Source of the DNA: Parus major
Taxonomy: Eukaryota; Chordata; Aves; Passeriformes; Paridae
DNA length: 64,000 bases
Assembly (NCBI RefSeq): GCF_001522545.3
Contig: NC_031770.1
Location: forward strand, 27,457,652 to 27,521,651
Direction: 5' to 3'
Below, one piece after another: positions 22,991 through 35,145 of this stretch. The notes beneath the pieces are model-generated. The model had not been told where the DNA came from. It did no database searches and saw only the letters and a program-made list of their open reading frames with translations. The position numbers and the translations under genes were made by a program. Every line of letters starts with the position of its first letter. Position 1 is the first letter of the stretch.

Positions 22991-25900
22991 AACGCTAATA
23001 ATGCATCTGATTCTCAGTGATGATTGAAAGTGTTTTACAATCTAAAAAGCATAGAGGACATGTTCAAAGGCATAAACATAAATCAGGAACCAAGCTTCCA
23101 TTAAGAGTCATCAAGAGTCTGACACCTGGCTGCCATTTGTTCCTTTGAAAATCTCTTCCTGCATCAATTACACTTACTCCACTTCAGAGCTGCAGCACAC
23201 AGCCAAACTGGCATAAAATATCCTAAAGAAAATGAGCATCAGCCTGAGTGAGGAAAAGGAGAGCAAGTGGTGATCTACAGAGCTCGCACAGTCAGAAAGC
23301 ACCTAGCCAACTATGGTGCAGCCCAGGAAGCAGCAGGAGAAAGCAAGGGGCAGAAATGGAAGAAAGGTAATGAAGAGAAAGCTGAACCAGAAAGACATTT
23401 TAGCTGAAGATGAGTAGTGGATACCTAACGAGTGACAACGAGAAAGAGAAAAGAGATGCTGGAAGTAGGAAAAATGGATGAATCATTACAAATGGCTGTA
23501 TTTTCTCTCCCTTGTCCAGCTGAGGAGGGGAGTAATAGAGAGGATTTGGTTGGTGCTTAGAGTGCAGGCAGGGTCAATCCACTACTCTGTGGAAGGGATT
23601 CGTCCCAACTTCAGCCCACCAACACTCTACTTTGCACCTTCATACCAAAACCATCCCTTTCTTTTTCCTCTCTTTTCATTTATTCTAGTATCTTTCTTCG
23701 GTGTGTAGAAACAGCAGCACTGAAGATAGAGTAATTGAGAGTCTTTTGTTCCACTAAGAGTCTAACATGACTTCCCATGGTGCCACAGTCACAGTGTTAA
23801 GTGCAAAGGCCCAGAGAGCTGATGCTTTAAAAAATAGAATTGTATGTAGAAAAGCAGGAAAGAAAACAGTGAGGGGTCAGAGGAAGATAAGGATGAAAAA
23901 GAAGAAGACTGGGAAGTTAAGAACATAGAGGTGGAGGCTCATCAACAAATTTTCAATCTGATTTTTTCCCCTGTACCTCCATGCATAGAGCATTTCAACC
24001 ACATGCTCTTATTTGGCAATTCCAAAACCACTTTAGGTTTACTGAATTCTGAGAGAAAAAAATATATTTTACACAGATGCCAGTTTTCTACAGATTTCTG
24101 TAGAAAATAAAAAATGGCATTTCCTCAAAATGCTGAGGTTGCAAGAAACAAATCAAAAAACAAAGGTTTATTGCACAGGAGGAGGAGCACATAAGGTGGA
24201 TCTTTATAAGTAGAGGATTTATTTTATTTTATTTTATTTTATTTTATTTTATTTTGGTTTGGTTTGGTTTGGTTTGGTTTGGTTTTTCAAAAGGAAAAGA
24301 CAAACATATCAGAGTAAGTTTTACCCAGGAATCCATATGCAAAGTGCAGACCCCAAAGCAATATATTTTCCTTAATACTAATATAAAACTACAAAAATTC
24401 AGATAATCAATCAAATTAAAACAAAAAACCTCTCTGAACAAACGACTGAAAAAATAATTGTGTCATTTTTCTTTTTTTTCTTTCTCTTTCAGTATCATGA
24501 TGCCTTAATAGTATTTTACCACAATAACACGTCAGTGATAGCATTCCAGATGCAATCAGAATCCAGTACAAAAATGAGACAGCCTACATATTTAGGCTAA
24601 GTTGAATATATGAGAGGAAAGATAATCTCCCATTCTGTGTGTATAATATCTTTCCGTATATGTATTGTGGCTATGCTCAGAGAACTTTTATGATTTCATT
24701 TTCTTTGTATTTCTCCCATGAGAACTGCATCCTCAACTATCCTATGGGATAATAATACCTATCAAAGGAAAGGCATCTAAATCAAGGCAGAATGGCAATA
24801 CATTTCAGTTGAGATTTCAGGGAAACAAAAGATATCTCAGGGATTATATTGAATATGTTTTTTACAGGATTCAGAAATGTGTTGTTGAAATAAAAGATAA
24901 GGAAGGGCTGCTGACTAACAGAAAGGCTGAGTCAAAAAGCAGGCAGTACTCCAGCCATTGATGCTCAGACTGTGAGAAGAATAAGATGAGGACTCACCAT
25001 TTCTAAACTTGTTATAGACATAGTAGAACAACTGCTCCTGTAAGACCACAGAATGAAGCCACCACTCCAATGTACGAAGCTGTTCTGCTATCAAGCCAAA
25101 AATATTGTTGAAAATAATGTCTAATGAGGGGAGCAATTCCTATACTGCAGCAAAATAAAGGCTTCAGTGAACCTTCTTTCAGTGTGTCCCTTTGGAGAAA
25201 CAACTGAATTCCACTCAGTGGAATTTTTTCACAAATGAAGGAATTTATGAGACCAGAGAGTTCAATAATGTAGGCTGGATAAAGAAAGGGTGAGGGCCAT
25301 ATCCTATCCAGTAATATATCTGGAATGAATTGCTAAACTACTATAAGAGGGCATCTGAAAGGACTTTCCAAGCTGTGTGAGGGCTCTGAGGTGATGATAC
25401 AGCCCATTGTGAGAGGAGGACCCTGCATGTCTTTCCTAACCATTAGAAGCAATACAGCATATGATTAAATGAAATGTTAAAAACTATAATTCTTCATGTT
25501 CTATGTAATAAGGGCTGACTATCTAATTGAAAGGTAGCATTATGGTTATGCAATATTTTCAGAAAAAACATTCATTCACTGTTAAGCCACTTATTCAGTC
25601 AGACAGACTAAAATGCCTTTGTATTATTTTCTAGTGATGAATAAAACTTAGATCATGTCTCAATACATACAACAAAACTATAGGACACTACTGATTTTCT
25701 GGGGATCTTATATCTGAAGTACTTGAAACTTCACAGATTTTTATACAAAGCCATACATTATCTCCTTTCTTATTTAAATTCTCGGCTCAGTTCAAATCAA
25801 AGCTTGCAAAAACAGATGGTAAAACTAAGTGGACTACTCAAACCATAGGCACTGTGCTAGACAGAATAAAATATATTTTCATCTTCATACTGTTGAAATC

Positions 25901-28638
25901 TTTAAATAAATAATTAGTTCAGATTCTCCTCTCTTCTCCACTCCATTTTTAAGATTTCAGGGGAGTGCATGATTTTTTTTTTGTTGCATCTAAACACATT
26001 CTTGTGCATAATCATTACAGATTTGAAGTAACTGTTAATGCAAGGCAGAGGTCCAGCAATATTTTAGACATAGTAATTGCAAATTAAGCCCACTGCAATA
26101 CAGCAGCCCAACCTTTTGAGGCTTTATGGTTCCAGGCATAAAAGCATTCCAGAAACAAGTATTACATTATAAATAATTTATGGATTGTTGGATACTTCCA
26201 GCAATATGAAGAGTCAAATGCAAGAAAGAAATATATTTTAGAAAGACTCTAATCTGGTTTTACATTAGAAGTACAAGAATAGAAAGCAAATAACCATCTA
26301 TCTCAAACCCAGAAATGGTAGCACACTGTTCACCATGCTAGGAGAAATAAGTGTCACATGAACTTTGTTGTTCAAGCCTTGCTTTATTTATTTATTTGGT
26401 TGATTTTGGGTTTTTTTAGTTATTGTAATAAAGTTCACAGATACATAACACTGTTAATAATTTTAAGTAAAGCTACTGCTGAAAAGGTCTGGGAATCTGA
26501 GATATTTCATGCAATAGAGGTTATCAATATATTTTGCTAACAACTCTTTTTCAGCATTCTCCCAACATTTTTTCATTAAATTAAAAAGTGAAACTATGTA
26601 ATTTTCTGGAAATTAGCTGCATCCCTCAGGTTCATCAGAAGTTGCTCATAGGCAGCCTTTAACCATCCCAGAAATAAGAGTGACACAATGACCAGTGGAC
26701 TTTTCAAATGTGTACAAACAGCCAGTTCCCCACATCAGCACTGCTGGTTGATACAGCTCCTCCATGACATAGAGTGAACCAGACAGGGCTGGAAGGGATC
26801 CCACTTCCTTAATTGAATCTTATAGCCATCACTGAAATCAGCTTTGACATAAACCCCTCAGATCTCAGGGGAAGAGAGTGGAACCAGCTGATGGTACACA
26901 CAGAAATGTTCCTCCGCACATGTGAATCCTGGGCCCACAATTCACCTGCACCTCTTTGATGCCTTCTAAAGGCGGACTCCTACTCCTTTTGCCCACTGCT
27001 ACATTTCTCCCTTCCCCTCCAGACACACTTCAGTAGACTGAGATGCTATCCTGAGCTTAATCTTCCAACAAAACTTGATGTTTAAAAATGGCAGACTCAG
27101 GGAGATTGAATTCTCTGTGTAAACCCCTTCTTAGCCACTTTCCCTTACAGTTTATTCTAAATAGCCAGGAGTATGAAAAAATTAGTTGTCTCCAGCACTA
27201 AATCTGTAGCAAAATCTTCTTAGCTGTGAATGACTGCAGTTCTTTTTGCTTTGAGGACACATCATATAAGAGAAATTTCATATGTCAATGCAGCAGCAAC
27301 CCCATAGATAAGATGATGAGATCTGTCAGGACCCCAGCTGAATGGGGGTGAGAGATTGAAGGTGCCCAGTAGCTTCATGGGTATTGCTGTGTGCCAGGTC
27401 CCTGACATTTTCATTGCTGTTCTTGACTTCACCTTTGCTTGCATGTGCAAGTGTGCTATTGGGATTTGACCCAACTAACATCTGGGACACTTCATATATA
27501 TGTCTAGGTTCATCAAAGTTGTTTCAGACATTCCAAAGCATTTGATTTGGGCTTACAGTTAAGACCCATTTCCAACATCTGTTGATGGATGACTGAATAC
27601 TTTATCCCACTCCTTCTTGCATGCACTCACTGAAGACAGAGAACAGTACTTGAAGCAAGCGAAAAAAGGAGGGTGGTCAATGGTACAGAACCTCAGCTGG
27701 GAGAGGAAATGCTCTCTGAAATAGCAGCACTGGCCAGTGCTGGATTTTTATACACTCTGGTGTGAGACAGTGACCCGGTTTCAATCATGCTGTCAGTCTT
27801 TTCTCACAGAACAGCTTTTGATTTTTTCAACTCCACTGTCTACCTCCTCCAGTGAATCTATACTTTCCCTGAACATGAATAAGCAGAAGCATGCAAGGCA
27901 CTGTACACAGAAAGCTAGCAGAGATGTGGTGGACTAATGCTTGCTGATATTTATTGAACACATTTTCCCTGGTAGACATTTAGTGTTTCACAGTTGTACC
28001 ACACCTTTTTGACCATGATTGACATGACATGAAATGACTGTGTCTAGTTGTCATGTATTTAGCCTGTGATTCACAAGAATATGAAATATTTTTTTGCTTC
28101 CTGAATTTTTCATGGAATGAAATCTGACCTGTTTGTAGAAATCTAGTTTCTTTTTTTCTGTACTGTGAATGAGTCTGCACCTTGAAGTCCATTCCCAGTA
28201 CTCCAGCCTTCCAGTTCACCCACTTTCTCCTTCATGATCAACTTTATTTGAACATTGCTTAAATAATTAACCAAATACAGTTAGCCAAAAGCAACTTTTA
28301 GGGTATCAGTCTTTAAGATAGATACCAAGACAGAGAGATCTCTGATGAGCTTTCTTCTAACCCCTCTCCAGCTTAATAGTTTTCTTGTGTGTATCTCATT
28401 CTGTTGCATCCATTTTAACTAATTTTTACCAAGCTCAAGCTTTATACTGAGTGTTTGTCTCTTCTAGTTTCCTCGTGACTCCTTAAGAAATGCTTTACTT
28501 TGATACAGATGAATTATTTCTACAAAATTTTCTTTCCTTCTTTAGAAAATCATGTATTTTCAGAAAAATGAAACTAGGTTAAAATACCCAAATCTGCTTT
28601 TTCCTACCCTATATCACAATTTGTCCCACTTTCATAAT
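22991..28638. other. Non-coding DNA with a pentanucleotide microsatellite
   Basis: A 5.6-kb AT-rich stretch. Apart from the (ATTTT)n(GGTTT)n tract and a small inverted repeat at about 25207-25225 (AATTCCAC, TCA, GTGGAATT), no structured element was recognised. Open frames are at most about 93 codons and lack motifs. Confidence 0.5.
24220..24285 (+). repeat. Compound microsatellite (ATTTT)n(GGTTT)n
   Basis: About seven ATTTT units run directly into about six GGTTT units, keeping the 5-bp period across the junction. Confidence 0.95.
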
Positions 28639-28643
28639 ATGCT

Positions 28644-29091
28644 TGATAGTAAAAGATTTAAAATCATAGAAAATTCGGGGAGTTAGAAAGCAAGTTAGGC
28701 CTGGCAAGCCCTGGGAAAAGTGTTAAAAGTAGGCCCTGGGAAATGTTAGTTGTTGTGCTTGCTAAGATCATGTGAAACTGCATCTGTGTAGTCAGTATAT
28801 GATAAATGATATAATTGTTAGATGTGATTAGATATAATTATTGTTTAACGAATCATGAGCAACTATGTTAGGGGTATCACAAGAAATCCATGCTTGGGTA
28901 AAATCAATGCATACAATAGAACAATGTAAGTTTAATAATTAATATGTAAGTTATATAATGATAGAGTATAAAACGTTCAGCTCAAAACCAGGTTGGGTCA
29001 CATTTGGGTATGTGTGCCCCTGACACCCAGAGCTCTTTAGTAAAGCACCTTCATATAATCATTCTGTGATTATGTGTTTCTGAATGCTAAC
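28644..29091 (+). mobile_element. Solo LTR of unassigned family
   Basis: About 448 bp beginning TGATAG and ending GAATGCTAAC, with the same 5-mer ATGCT immediately outside each end (28639-28643 and 29092-29096). A TATAAAA box lies at 28967-28973, about 125 bp before the 3' end. No good poly(A) signal is seen (TAGTAAAGC is the closest). Recognition is from the general LTR layout; the family is not known to me, and the last base of the LTR is ambiguous. Confidence 0.55.
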
Positions 29092-29095
29092 ATGC

Positions 29096-29344
29096 TTATA
29101 TGCAATTATCTTTCCATTTAAAAATCATTCTTAGAGCTTTACACACTATTGAGCTCAGATTAACAGTCATCAGTCCTGGGTCACTTTTATCCTCTTTTCT
29201 AAATTCAGGCACCACATTTGCTATTCTCCAAGTATGTAGTGGTCTCTGAAGATGATAATTAACTATAGCCTTACTTTTAAATCTTTCAGTACTCACAAGG
29301 AAATTGTGCCATACCTTCCAATGTGAGCTCCTAACAGTATCCAA
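29096..29344 (-). pseudogene. Reverse-transcriptase fragment of a CR1-like LINE
   Basis: The minus-strand frame reads WRIANVVPEFRKEDKSDPG followed by NLSSIVCKAL. These match the N-terminal reverse-transcriptase block of CR1-type LINEs (pattern W-x-I-A-N-V-x-P-x-F-K-K, then S-L-T-S). The catalytic YADD region is absent. It is a short old fragment lying directly next to the LTR at 28644-29091. Confidence 0.75.
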
Positions 29345-30690
29345 AGCATTCTGCTGTGTGGGATTATTTCCATCAGCCCCATTAGTTTCCCCATTTTACA
29401 TCATGTTTTGGGCATGCAGTGTTGCAATATTTTTATCAGAAATCTTGAAGTACCATTTGCAGGAAATGCAAGGCAATGTCCATTTGATAATGGTCCTGAA
29501 GTGATACCTGCTGATGTCCCTATTCTTTCATTTCACAGAGATGTTAGCTGCACAGAGATAACTTCAAGATATTCATGGAGTAGTCACTGCTCACCCAGTA
29601 GCTTTGGAGACTCCTGTCTGACAGAAAGGATGCCCAAGAGAAGTAAAAGCTTTGCTAGGAACCTCACATGTAATATGGCAAAGCCACTTCTGAGAAATTT
29701 AATTTGGTTTTGATGGAAACTCCAACCACTACTTTGTCCCTTTGTAACTTATAGGAGATTATAAAGACGAGCTGCTCAAATATTTCTTGATGTACTTTGT
29801 AGGGGAGTTATCAGATATCTATACATTTCAACATCTCCACCCATTACAGAAGTAAACATAGAGACTGCACTTCTAGAAGATCTGATAAAAATTAACTGAA
29901 TCTCATGCCTTTCAGAGGTGATTTGTAATTGGCTTTTTTCCCCCTGACTTTCATAATTTTATGATTTTTCCCTTCCATGCAGGTCTATCAGTTTTCTTTT
30001 GGATATTATGGATTGTATTTACCCTGCTATCCTTGATTAGGTACGCCAGCTCTGAAATGTGGGGACTTCTGGCCTCCACTACATCCTCCAATATGTCTGA
30101 ATCACCTCTTTTCAGGTCACTGTGACCCAGTTCCAACTGCGTGGAACAGACTTTTTGCCTAGATCTCCTCTAAAAGTTTGAGAAATTCTCCCCTCCTCCC
30201 AGTTTTTTTTCTTTAACTGCTAGCCTATTGCTGTAATGTCCCTAGTGGTGTCTTCATTGCAATAAACAGGCTAAGCAAAGAAAGAAGTAAGAGTCATATG
30301 GTCTGAAAAAGCATCAGCAGACCTTTGCTGAACTTTTTGTCTGTGTCATTTATTATTATTATTGTCCAGGAAGCTCTGTACTGCAAGAACTCTGGTTATC
30401 TCAATAATTCTCTTTTATTTGTTCAACACCAGAGATCCCCAAAAGACAGGAAAGGTAGTATATAAGCATGAAAGGAAAATATTTATTGTCTTTAACTTTC
30501 TAGCTAATTATTTTTTCTAAAAATTTGGAATGCTGGAGTTTCTGTGCCTTCAAGGTTTTGTCAGCATAGGAAAATTATAACAACACAGTTCTATGCTGAT
30601 AGCCCTATAACTGTCTTTATAACTGTCTTTATAAACCCTTGGCCAATATTGTAGCCTGTCTTCCTTTTGTTATAAATGCAAAGGCAATTT
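29345..30690. other. Non-coding interval
   Basis: No gene or certain repeat. It may include further decayed LINE sequence upstream of the reverse-transcriptase fragment. A near-duplicate of TAACTGTCTTTA occurs twice in a row near 30609-30632. Confidence 0.4.
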
Positions 30691-30763
30691 TGGATTAAAT
30701 AAATAAAAAAAAAATTATTATAAAACAATTTTGATAAGAAACAACAACAAGAGAAAAAAACCA

Positions 30764-31375
30764 CAATAAAATAAGCAGCGCAGCGCTGGGTGGACCGGGT
30801 CTATACCAAAGGTATAGGTGTTCCCAAATCCACGTTTGAGGGCTCTCAAGCCTAGGTTTTTATAGAGATTTTATGTCCTCAGGCTAGAATTCTAAGCAGG
30901 CTCCATTCACCAAGTGTCCTTGATTGTCAGGTGAATGGATTTCCTGGCATAGAAAAATAGAGCTAACAAGTGTCCGGACAGAATCTCCTCATATGTAAAG
31001 AGATTCTGTATGTATTTCAATTTGTGTCATCAGGGCAGAGTAGTGGAATCCGGGCCGGTGCCGATGGATATCTTCGGCAGTGCTTTTCCCTTTGTCCTCC
31101 TTGATTGCTTTTTCAACACCGGTTTGGCGATGACTATCTTTTCGGGGCTTGTCTTTTTGTTGACCTGATTGTCTCCCAACAGAAATCTGCAGGGCGTTGC
31201 TCAGGTCCGGAGGAGGTAGATATCTTCTCCGAGCCAGTTCTTTTGTCTTCCTGATGGCCCTCCTCCTGTCTATTTTCTGAGCTGATGTGCCTGCTTGAGT
31301 TCGTTATCTGGGTGTTGGTTGTAATCTGTTGCTTTTCGGAGGGAAATCCCGACCCGACCTGGAGAAGGACTTTTT
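30764..31375 (-). mobile_element. CpG-rich LTR-like element, family unknown
   Basis: A sharply bounded block richer in CpG than its AT-rich surroundings (GGGCCGGTGCCGATGG, CAACACCGGTTTGGCGATG). On the minus strand a 103-codon open frame is followed by a region with TATAAAAA (near 30865-30872). Beyond that is a downstream segment ending in CCCAGCGCTGCGCTGC. This is the layout of a retroelement 3' gene running into an LTR, but I found no poly(A) signal, target duplication or recognised domain. The retained CpGs suggest a fairly young insertion. Confidence 0.55.
30989..31303 (-). CDS. Unassigned 103-codon open frame in CpG-rich element
   Basis: Open from just after a TAA (31304-31306) to a TGA (30989-30991), with no early ATG. 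The product would be hydrophilic and basic, with a cluster DRRRAIRKTKELARRRYLPPP near the start and no membrane segment or cysteine motif. The same frame is also open upstream of the TAA for about 20 codons, so a longer ancestral frame with one stop is possible. I do not recognise the family. It may be the relic of a structural or accessory gene of the surrounding retroelement. Confidence 0.3.
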   Translation of the reverse strand, partial: RTQAGTSAQKIDRRRAIRKTKELARRRYLPPPDLSNALQISVGRQSGQQKDKPRKDSHRQTGVEKAIKEDKGKSTAEDIHRHRPGFHYSALMTQIEIHTESLYI

Positions 31376-33745
31376 ACATTTTGTATTTTATATTATTACA
31401 AACACATATATCTTATTTATACCTTTTCGAATTTTTATTCATATATTAATTTATTACACTTTCCTTCCTTCCTGCCTGCTTGGCTCCCTCCCCCATCTCT
31501 GGAAGTACTGTAAACAAAAGTAAGAAAAGGAGATGGGAAAATATGCTTTAATTCAAAAGAAAAAAAAATAAGTATAATCATTTTATATATTAAATTTCCC
31601 TAGAATCACTCACACTCAATTGACAATCTAAGCCAAACAGTAAATTCCTTTATTTACTTCCAAGGATTTTTATTGACTTTTGTTGTTATCTTTTTATCTC
31701 CATCCCACACCTGCATGTTTTTTCTAAGCTTGGGATCTAGCCCTGCTCAAACAGAAGGAAAAACTAGAGGCACCTAACACACACCACGCCCTCAGCAAGG
31801 CTGTTTTGAGAGAAAACAGATTTTATTTTTGAGATTTTCTTTATTTTAAAGTAGCTATGTGAAAAATAAAACCAGCTGAGGGAGGAAAATGTGAGTGCCC
31901 TCTCTTAACCACTCACTCAGCATTGCTGTGGGGCCTTTCCCTTGAACCAGCAGTTTGTGTACTTCAGCCAAGGTGGTTTGAGAGCTGCCTTGGAAATCAG
32001 AGTGCCACTTCTGTAAAACATGTGCAGAAGCTTCCTCTTATCTATGCTCGGACAGTCAAGGTCTCACTGACTGCTCTGCCCAGGAAGTTCTGGCAACATT
32101 TGTATTCTCTTTAACCAGCAGGAAAATGTGGCCATAAAGATGCCGTGTTTGCCTCACAGGGCTTGCCTCCACCAGCAAGAAACCAGGGGAGCTGCTCACT
32201 TGTCTGAATGAGTAATCCCCATTTAGAAAAAAGAATAGGCAAGGAATTACTGCAACAATGTTGGCACCCACGATTAGTAACTAACAATGCCGCAAACCAT
32301 AACCAAAGAGGTGCTAAATCCCTGACTTTGGCTGTTTCTTGGAATATATAGGACCTCACATGCATCCAATGGTTTCAAAAGGATGCTACCAGAGAACAGT
32401 CTGGTTTTGCACCCACTATGTAAAAACATACTCTTATGTGCCACTTATGTTTAAAGCTCATCACAAAATGATACTGAGCATTCCTCTTTCAGTTACAGAA
32501 ATAGAGGCACAGGAGTGATTTGCCCACAGTTGTGGAGGCAGTTTAGTGGAAGAGCAGAGGGTTTGTTACCCACAGCTCCAAACTCAGAGCACAGCACTGC
32601 ACAATATGAATCCTTCAGCCTCTCTTCTTTTATGCACCTGCCTGTAGTTAATGAAATTACCTGCTTTTCATTTGCCAATGTGCTAAGCTCTAGGAAGGGA
32701 AGCAGGAGGAATCAGCTTGTGTGTCAACTCTGAAATTTCAAAGGTACAATATGTGTACTGGGATTCATGCGTATTTTAAGTCTGTTATTAACTTTAATTT
32801 ATTTTTATTCTAAAAAATAGACCACATACTGTCTTTTTGGACATATTTTAATCTTTTTTGATCTAAAAATCTTCTAAGTTTTTGAGGAGGATACAGCCTG
32901 TCATTGATATAATGGAAAACAAAAATCTATAGAAGTCATTTTCCTGATACATTTTCCTTTGCTTTTAAAGACATTTGGAGTTTGACAAATTTTCAAGGTT
33001 GGCCCCAGAATGATGTTACATCAGCTTGTGATTTCAGTTTCTGATTAATTATTACATATTTTGCCACCAGTGGCCCAAAACATCACATGAAATGTTTCTC
33101 TCTTTTCCCCTCTTTCTGTCCATTGGTTCCAAAACAATTAGAAAAAAATATAATCGATGCTATAAGAATGGTGTTTTCATAATGGATAAGTAATCCTGCT
33201 AGATTATACTGTATTAGACTAGGTTATACTGTATTGAAAACCAAATACATTTGACAAGTGTTTTGCCAAAAAATTCTTCTTCAGTGAGAATTTTCCTTCT
33301 AACCAGATCTTTTAATGAATTTCATCTCTTCTTTAGTTTCTCTTCTGACACATATAAGCAATTCATATTTCAAGAAACATTATAGCTAAAAATTAGATTA
33401 GTTCTTCCAAATGAAATATAAAGGATTGCATCTTCAGAAAACCTGTTTTTCACAGGATAACTAACCAACATATACTGAAAGTGTATACACCTTTGAGATA
33501 TTTTAGAGGGAGGCAACACCAAAAGAAAAGTCTCCATTTCTTTAGTTTGCTTTGAAAATTGGAATGCATGCTAATGTCTTACTGTAACAGATAGGAAGAA
33601 GGAGAGGGTTTTTTCTCAGCATAGAAATCTGTGACTTCTGATACTAACTCAAATATAACCAGCACCCCTCCCTTCACCACAAAACACCACCACTACCAAA
33701 AAACCTAATACCCAAATAAAATAAATGAATAAAAAAAAATAAATC
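31376..33745. other. Non-coding interval
   Basis: AT-rich sequence with a short CCTT-type tract near 31460-31475. No gene or mobile element was recognised. Minus-strand frames near 32111-32365 and plus-strand frames near 32515-32733 overlap each other and lack motifs. Confidence 0.5.
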
Positions 33746-33751
33746 ACATGA

Positions 33752-34113
33752 TGTTGCACTATATTAAGGAACAGCAAGAAGTACGACACAGACTCTCTGG
33801 CTGAGTTGTCCAAGACAGCTAGGTTTTATTATTCCAGCTCTTCTTTTATAGACAGGTCCGAGAGTTAAAACTATCATTGGTCATTAAAGCAACACATCAC
33901 CATCATTGGACAATTGGAACACCACCCCTTGACTGTTTCTTATAAGTAAAGAACAAGGATCCTAAACAACACAACTCCTGCAAAGATTGTTGTCATTTAC
34001 CAAGGACTGTTTAGATTCTTCCTTATGCTTTCTCAGGCCAGAGTGAGAAGCTTTTGTGACTTAGTTTCATACAGTCTCTGCTCCCTGCTTGCTTCCTGCA
34101 TTTAGTATCCACA
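33752..34113 (-). mobile_element. LTR of the 370-bp class II family
   Basis: A 362-bp solo LTR with perfect 6-bp target duplication ACATGA (33746-33751 and 34114-34119) and TGT...ACA ends. On the minus strand it keeps CCAAT boxes, TATAAAA (complement of 33844-33850) and AATAAA (complement of 33825-33830). It matches the copies at 14545, 35146, 41837 and 47713 over most of its length. Confidence 0.9.
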
Positions 34114-34119
34114 ACATGA

Positions 34120-34422
34120 TATTTTTTTTTATTCCAAATGTACAGGGTGTAAAATGTTATTAAACAATGTTCAGTAACTTCTTTTGGATGCCAGCCTTCA
34201 ACCAGTTCTTAAGTGCCAGGTCCTCTGCCTCTTTCTACATAACTGAGTTATGTTTCATGTCTCTTGTTTTCCTTTCTTGCAAATTTTGCAAAACTAATGC
34301 CTCCCACATCTCCTCTCAGATTTGTGTAGGTGCCTGGCCCTATTCAATTTGCATCAGTGGAGATTTTAAAAACAGAGCCTTTATAGATGCAATTTCTAAC
34401 AAGTCATCAAGAAGTATGTACA
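34120..34422 (-). other. Short interval, possible decayed retrocopy
   Basis: Between two LTRs. On the minus strand one frame with three or four stops reads protein-like words (for example EAEDLALKNWLKAG). The strand ends in AATAAAAAAAA next to 34122-34131. This could be a decayed processed copy or internal retroelement sequence; no gene is recognised. Confidence 0.2.
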
Positions 34423-34428
34423 GTGAAG

Positions 34429-35110
34429 TTGCATTCTGGGGCTGCAGGATCATGTCCACGCAGGCTACAGTTACCAGTGACCAACATGGGACTCCAACCA
34501 ACTGGTAACTACAGTTACCAGTGACCAAGATGGACTTCTGCTCAGGAAACCATTTATTCACCACAGGTACAAAATCAGCTTAGATCCAGAGACAGAGTGT
34601 CTGTGGAGCTGGTGGTGCTGTTCTCTTCGTGCCTCAATGGCTGCCTGCATTCTCCACCATTCGTTGTTTTTCTGGGCTGCAGAATCATGTCCAGGCAGGC
34701 TACAGTTATCAGTGACCGACATGGGACTCCAACAAGATGGACTTCTGCTCAGGGAACTATTTATTCACCACAGGAATAAACTCAGCTTAGATCCAGAGAC
34801 AGAGAGCCCCGAACAGAGGCAGGGTGGTGGGTTTTGTGGGACAGAACCAGGGTGGAGTTTAAGGCCAACTGATAGGAGCACAGCAAGGGAGAAACCCCAG
34901 GGGCTCAAACCCAATTCTGCATGAGAACTCCTTGGGCTGCCACCCCACGAGGGTCTGGGGTGGAGCAACTCTTCTTGGGCTCACAGGGCCCATCCCCTGA
35001 GGCAGAGGAATGGAATGCACTCTTACTGGGTTTGAAGCCACACCTTTCAGTTTAACAATGCTTATTTGAAACTAAATCTTTGCCTCCCTGGGTGGGGGAA
35101 ACCTCACACA
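34429..35110 (-). mobile_element. LTR with internally duplicated 3' part
   Basis: Homologous, in opposite orientation, to the 435-bp LTR at 59309-59743 (shared words GGAGGCAAAGATTT, GGGTTTGAGCCCCTGGGG, CTCTGGATCT). This copy is 682 bp because its 3' part is present twice (about 34428-34588 and 34660-34805), giving two AATAAA signals on the minus strand (complements of 34553-34558 and 34760-34765). The flanks GTGAAG (34423-34428) and GTGAGG (35111-35116) form a 6-bp target duplication with one mismatch. Confidence 0.82.
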
Positions 35111-35145
35111 GTGAGGTATAAATTAGCTTTCTGATAGACTCTGAT

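Noticed and set aside
32111..32365. 84-codon minus-strand frame with hydrophobic stretch
   Set aside because: It overlaps another minus-strand frame and a plus-strand one, with no conserved motif; chance.
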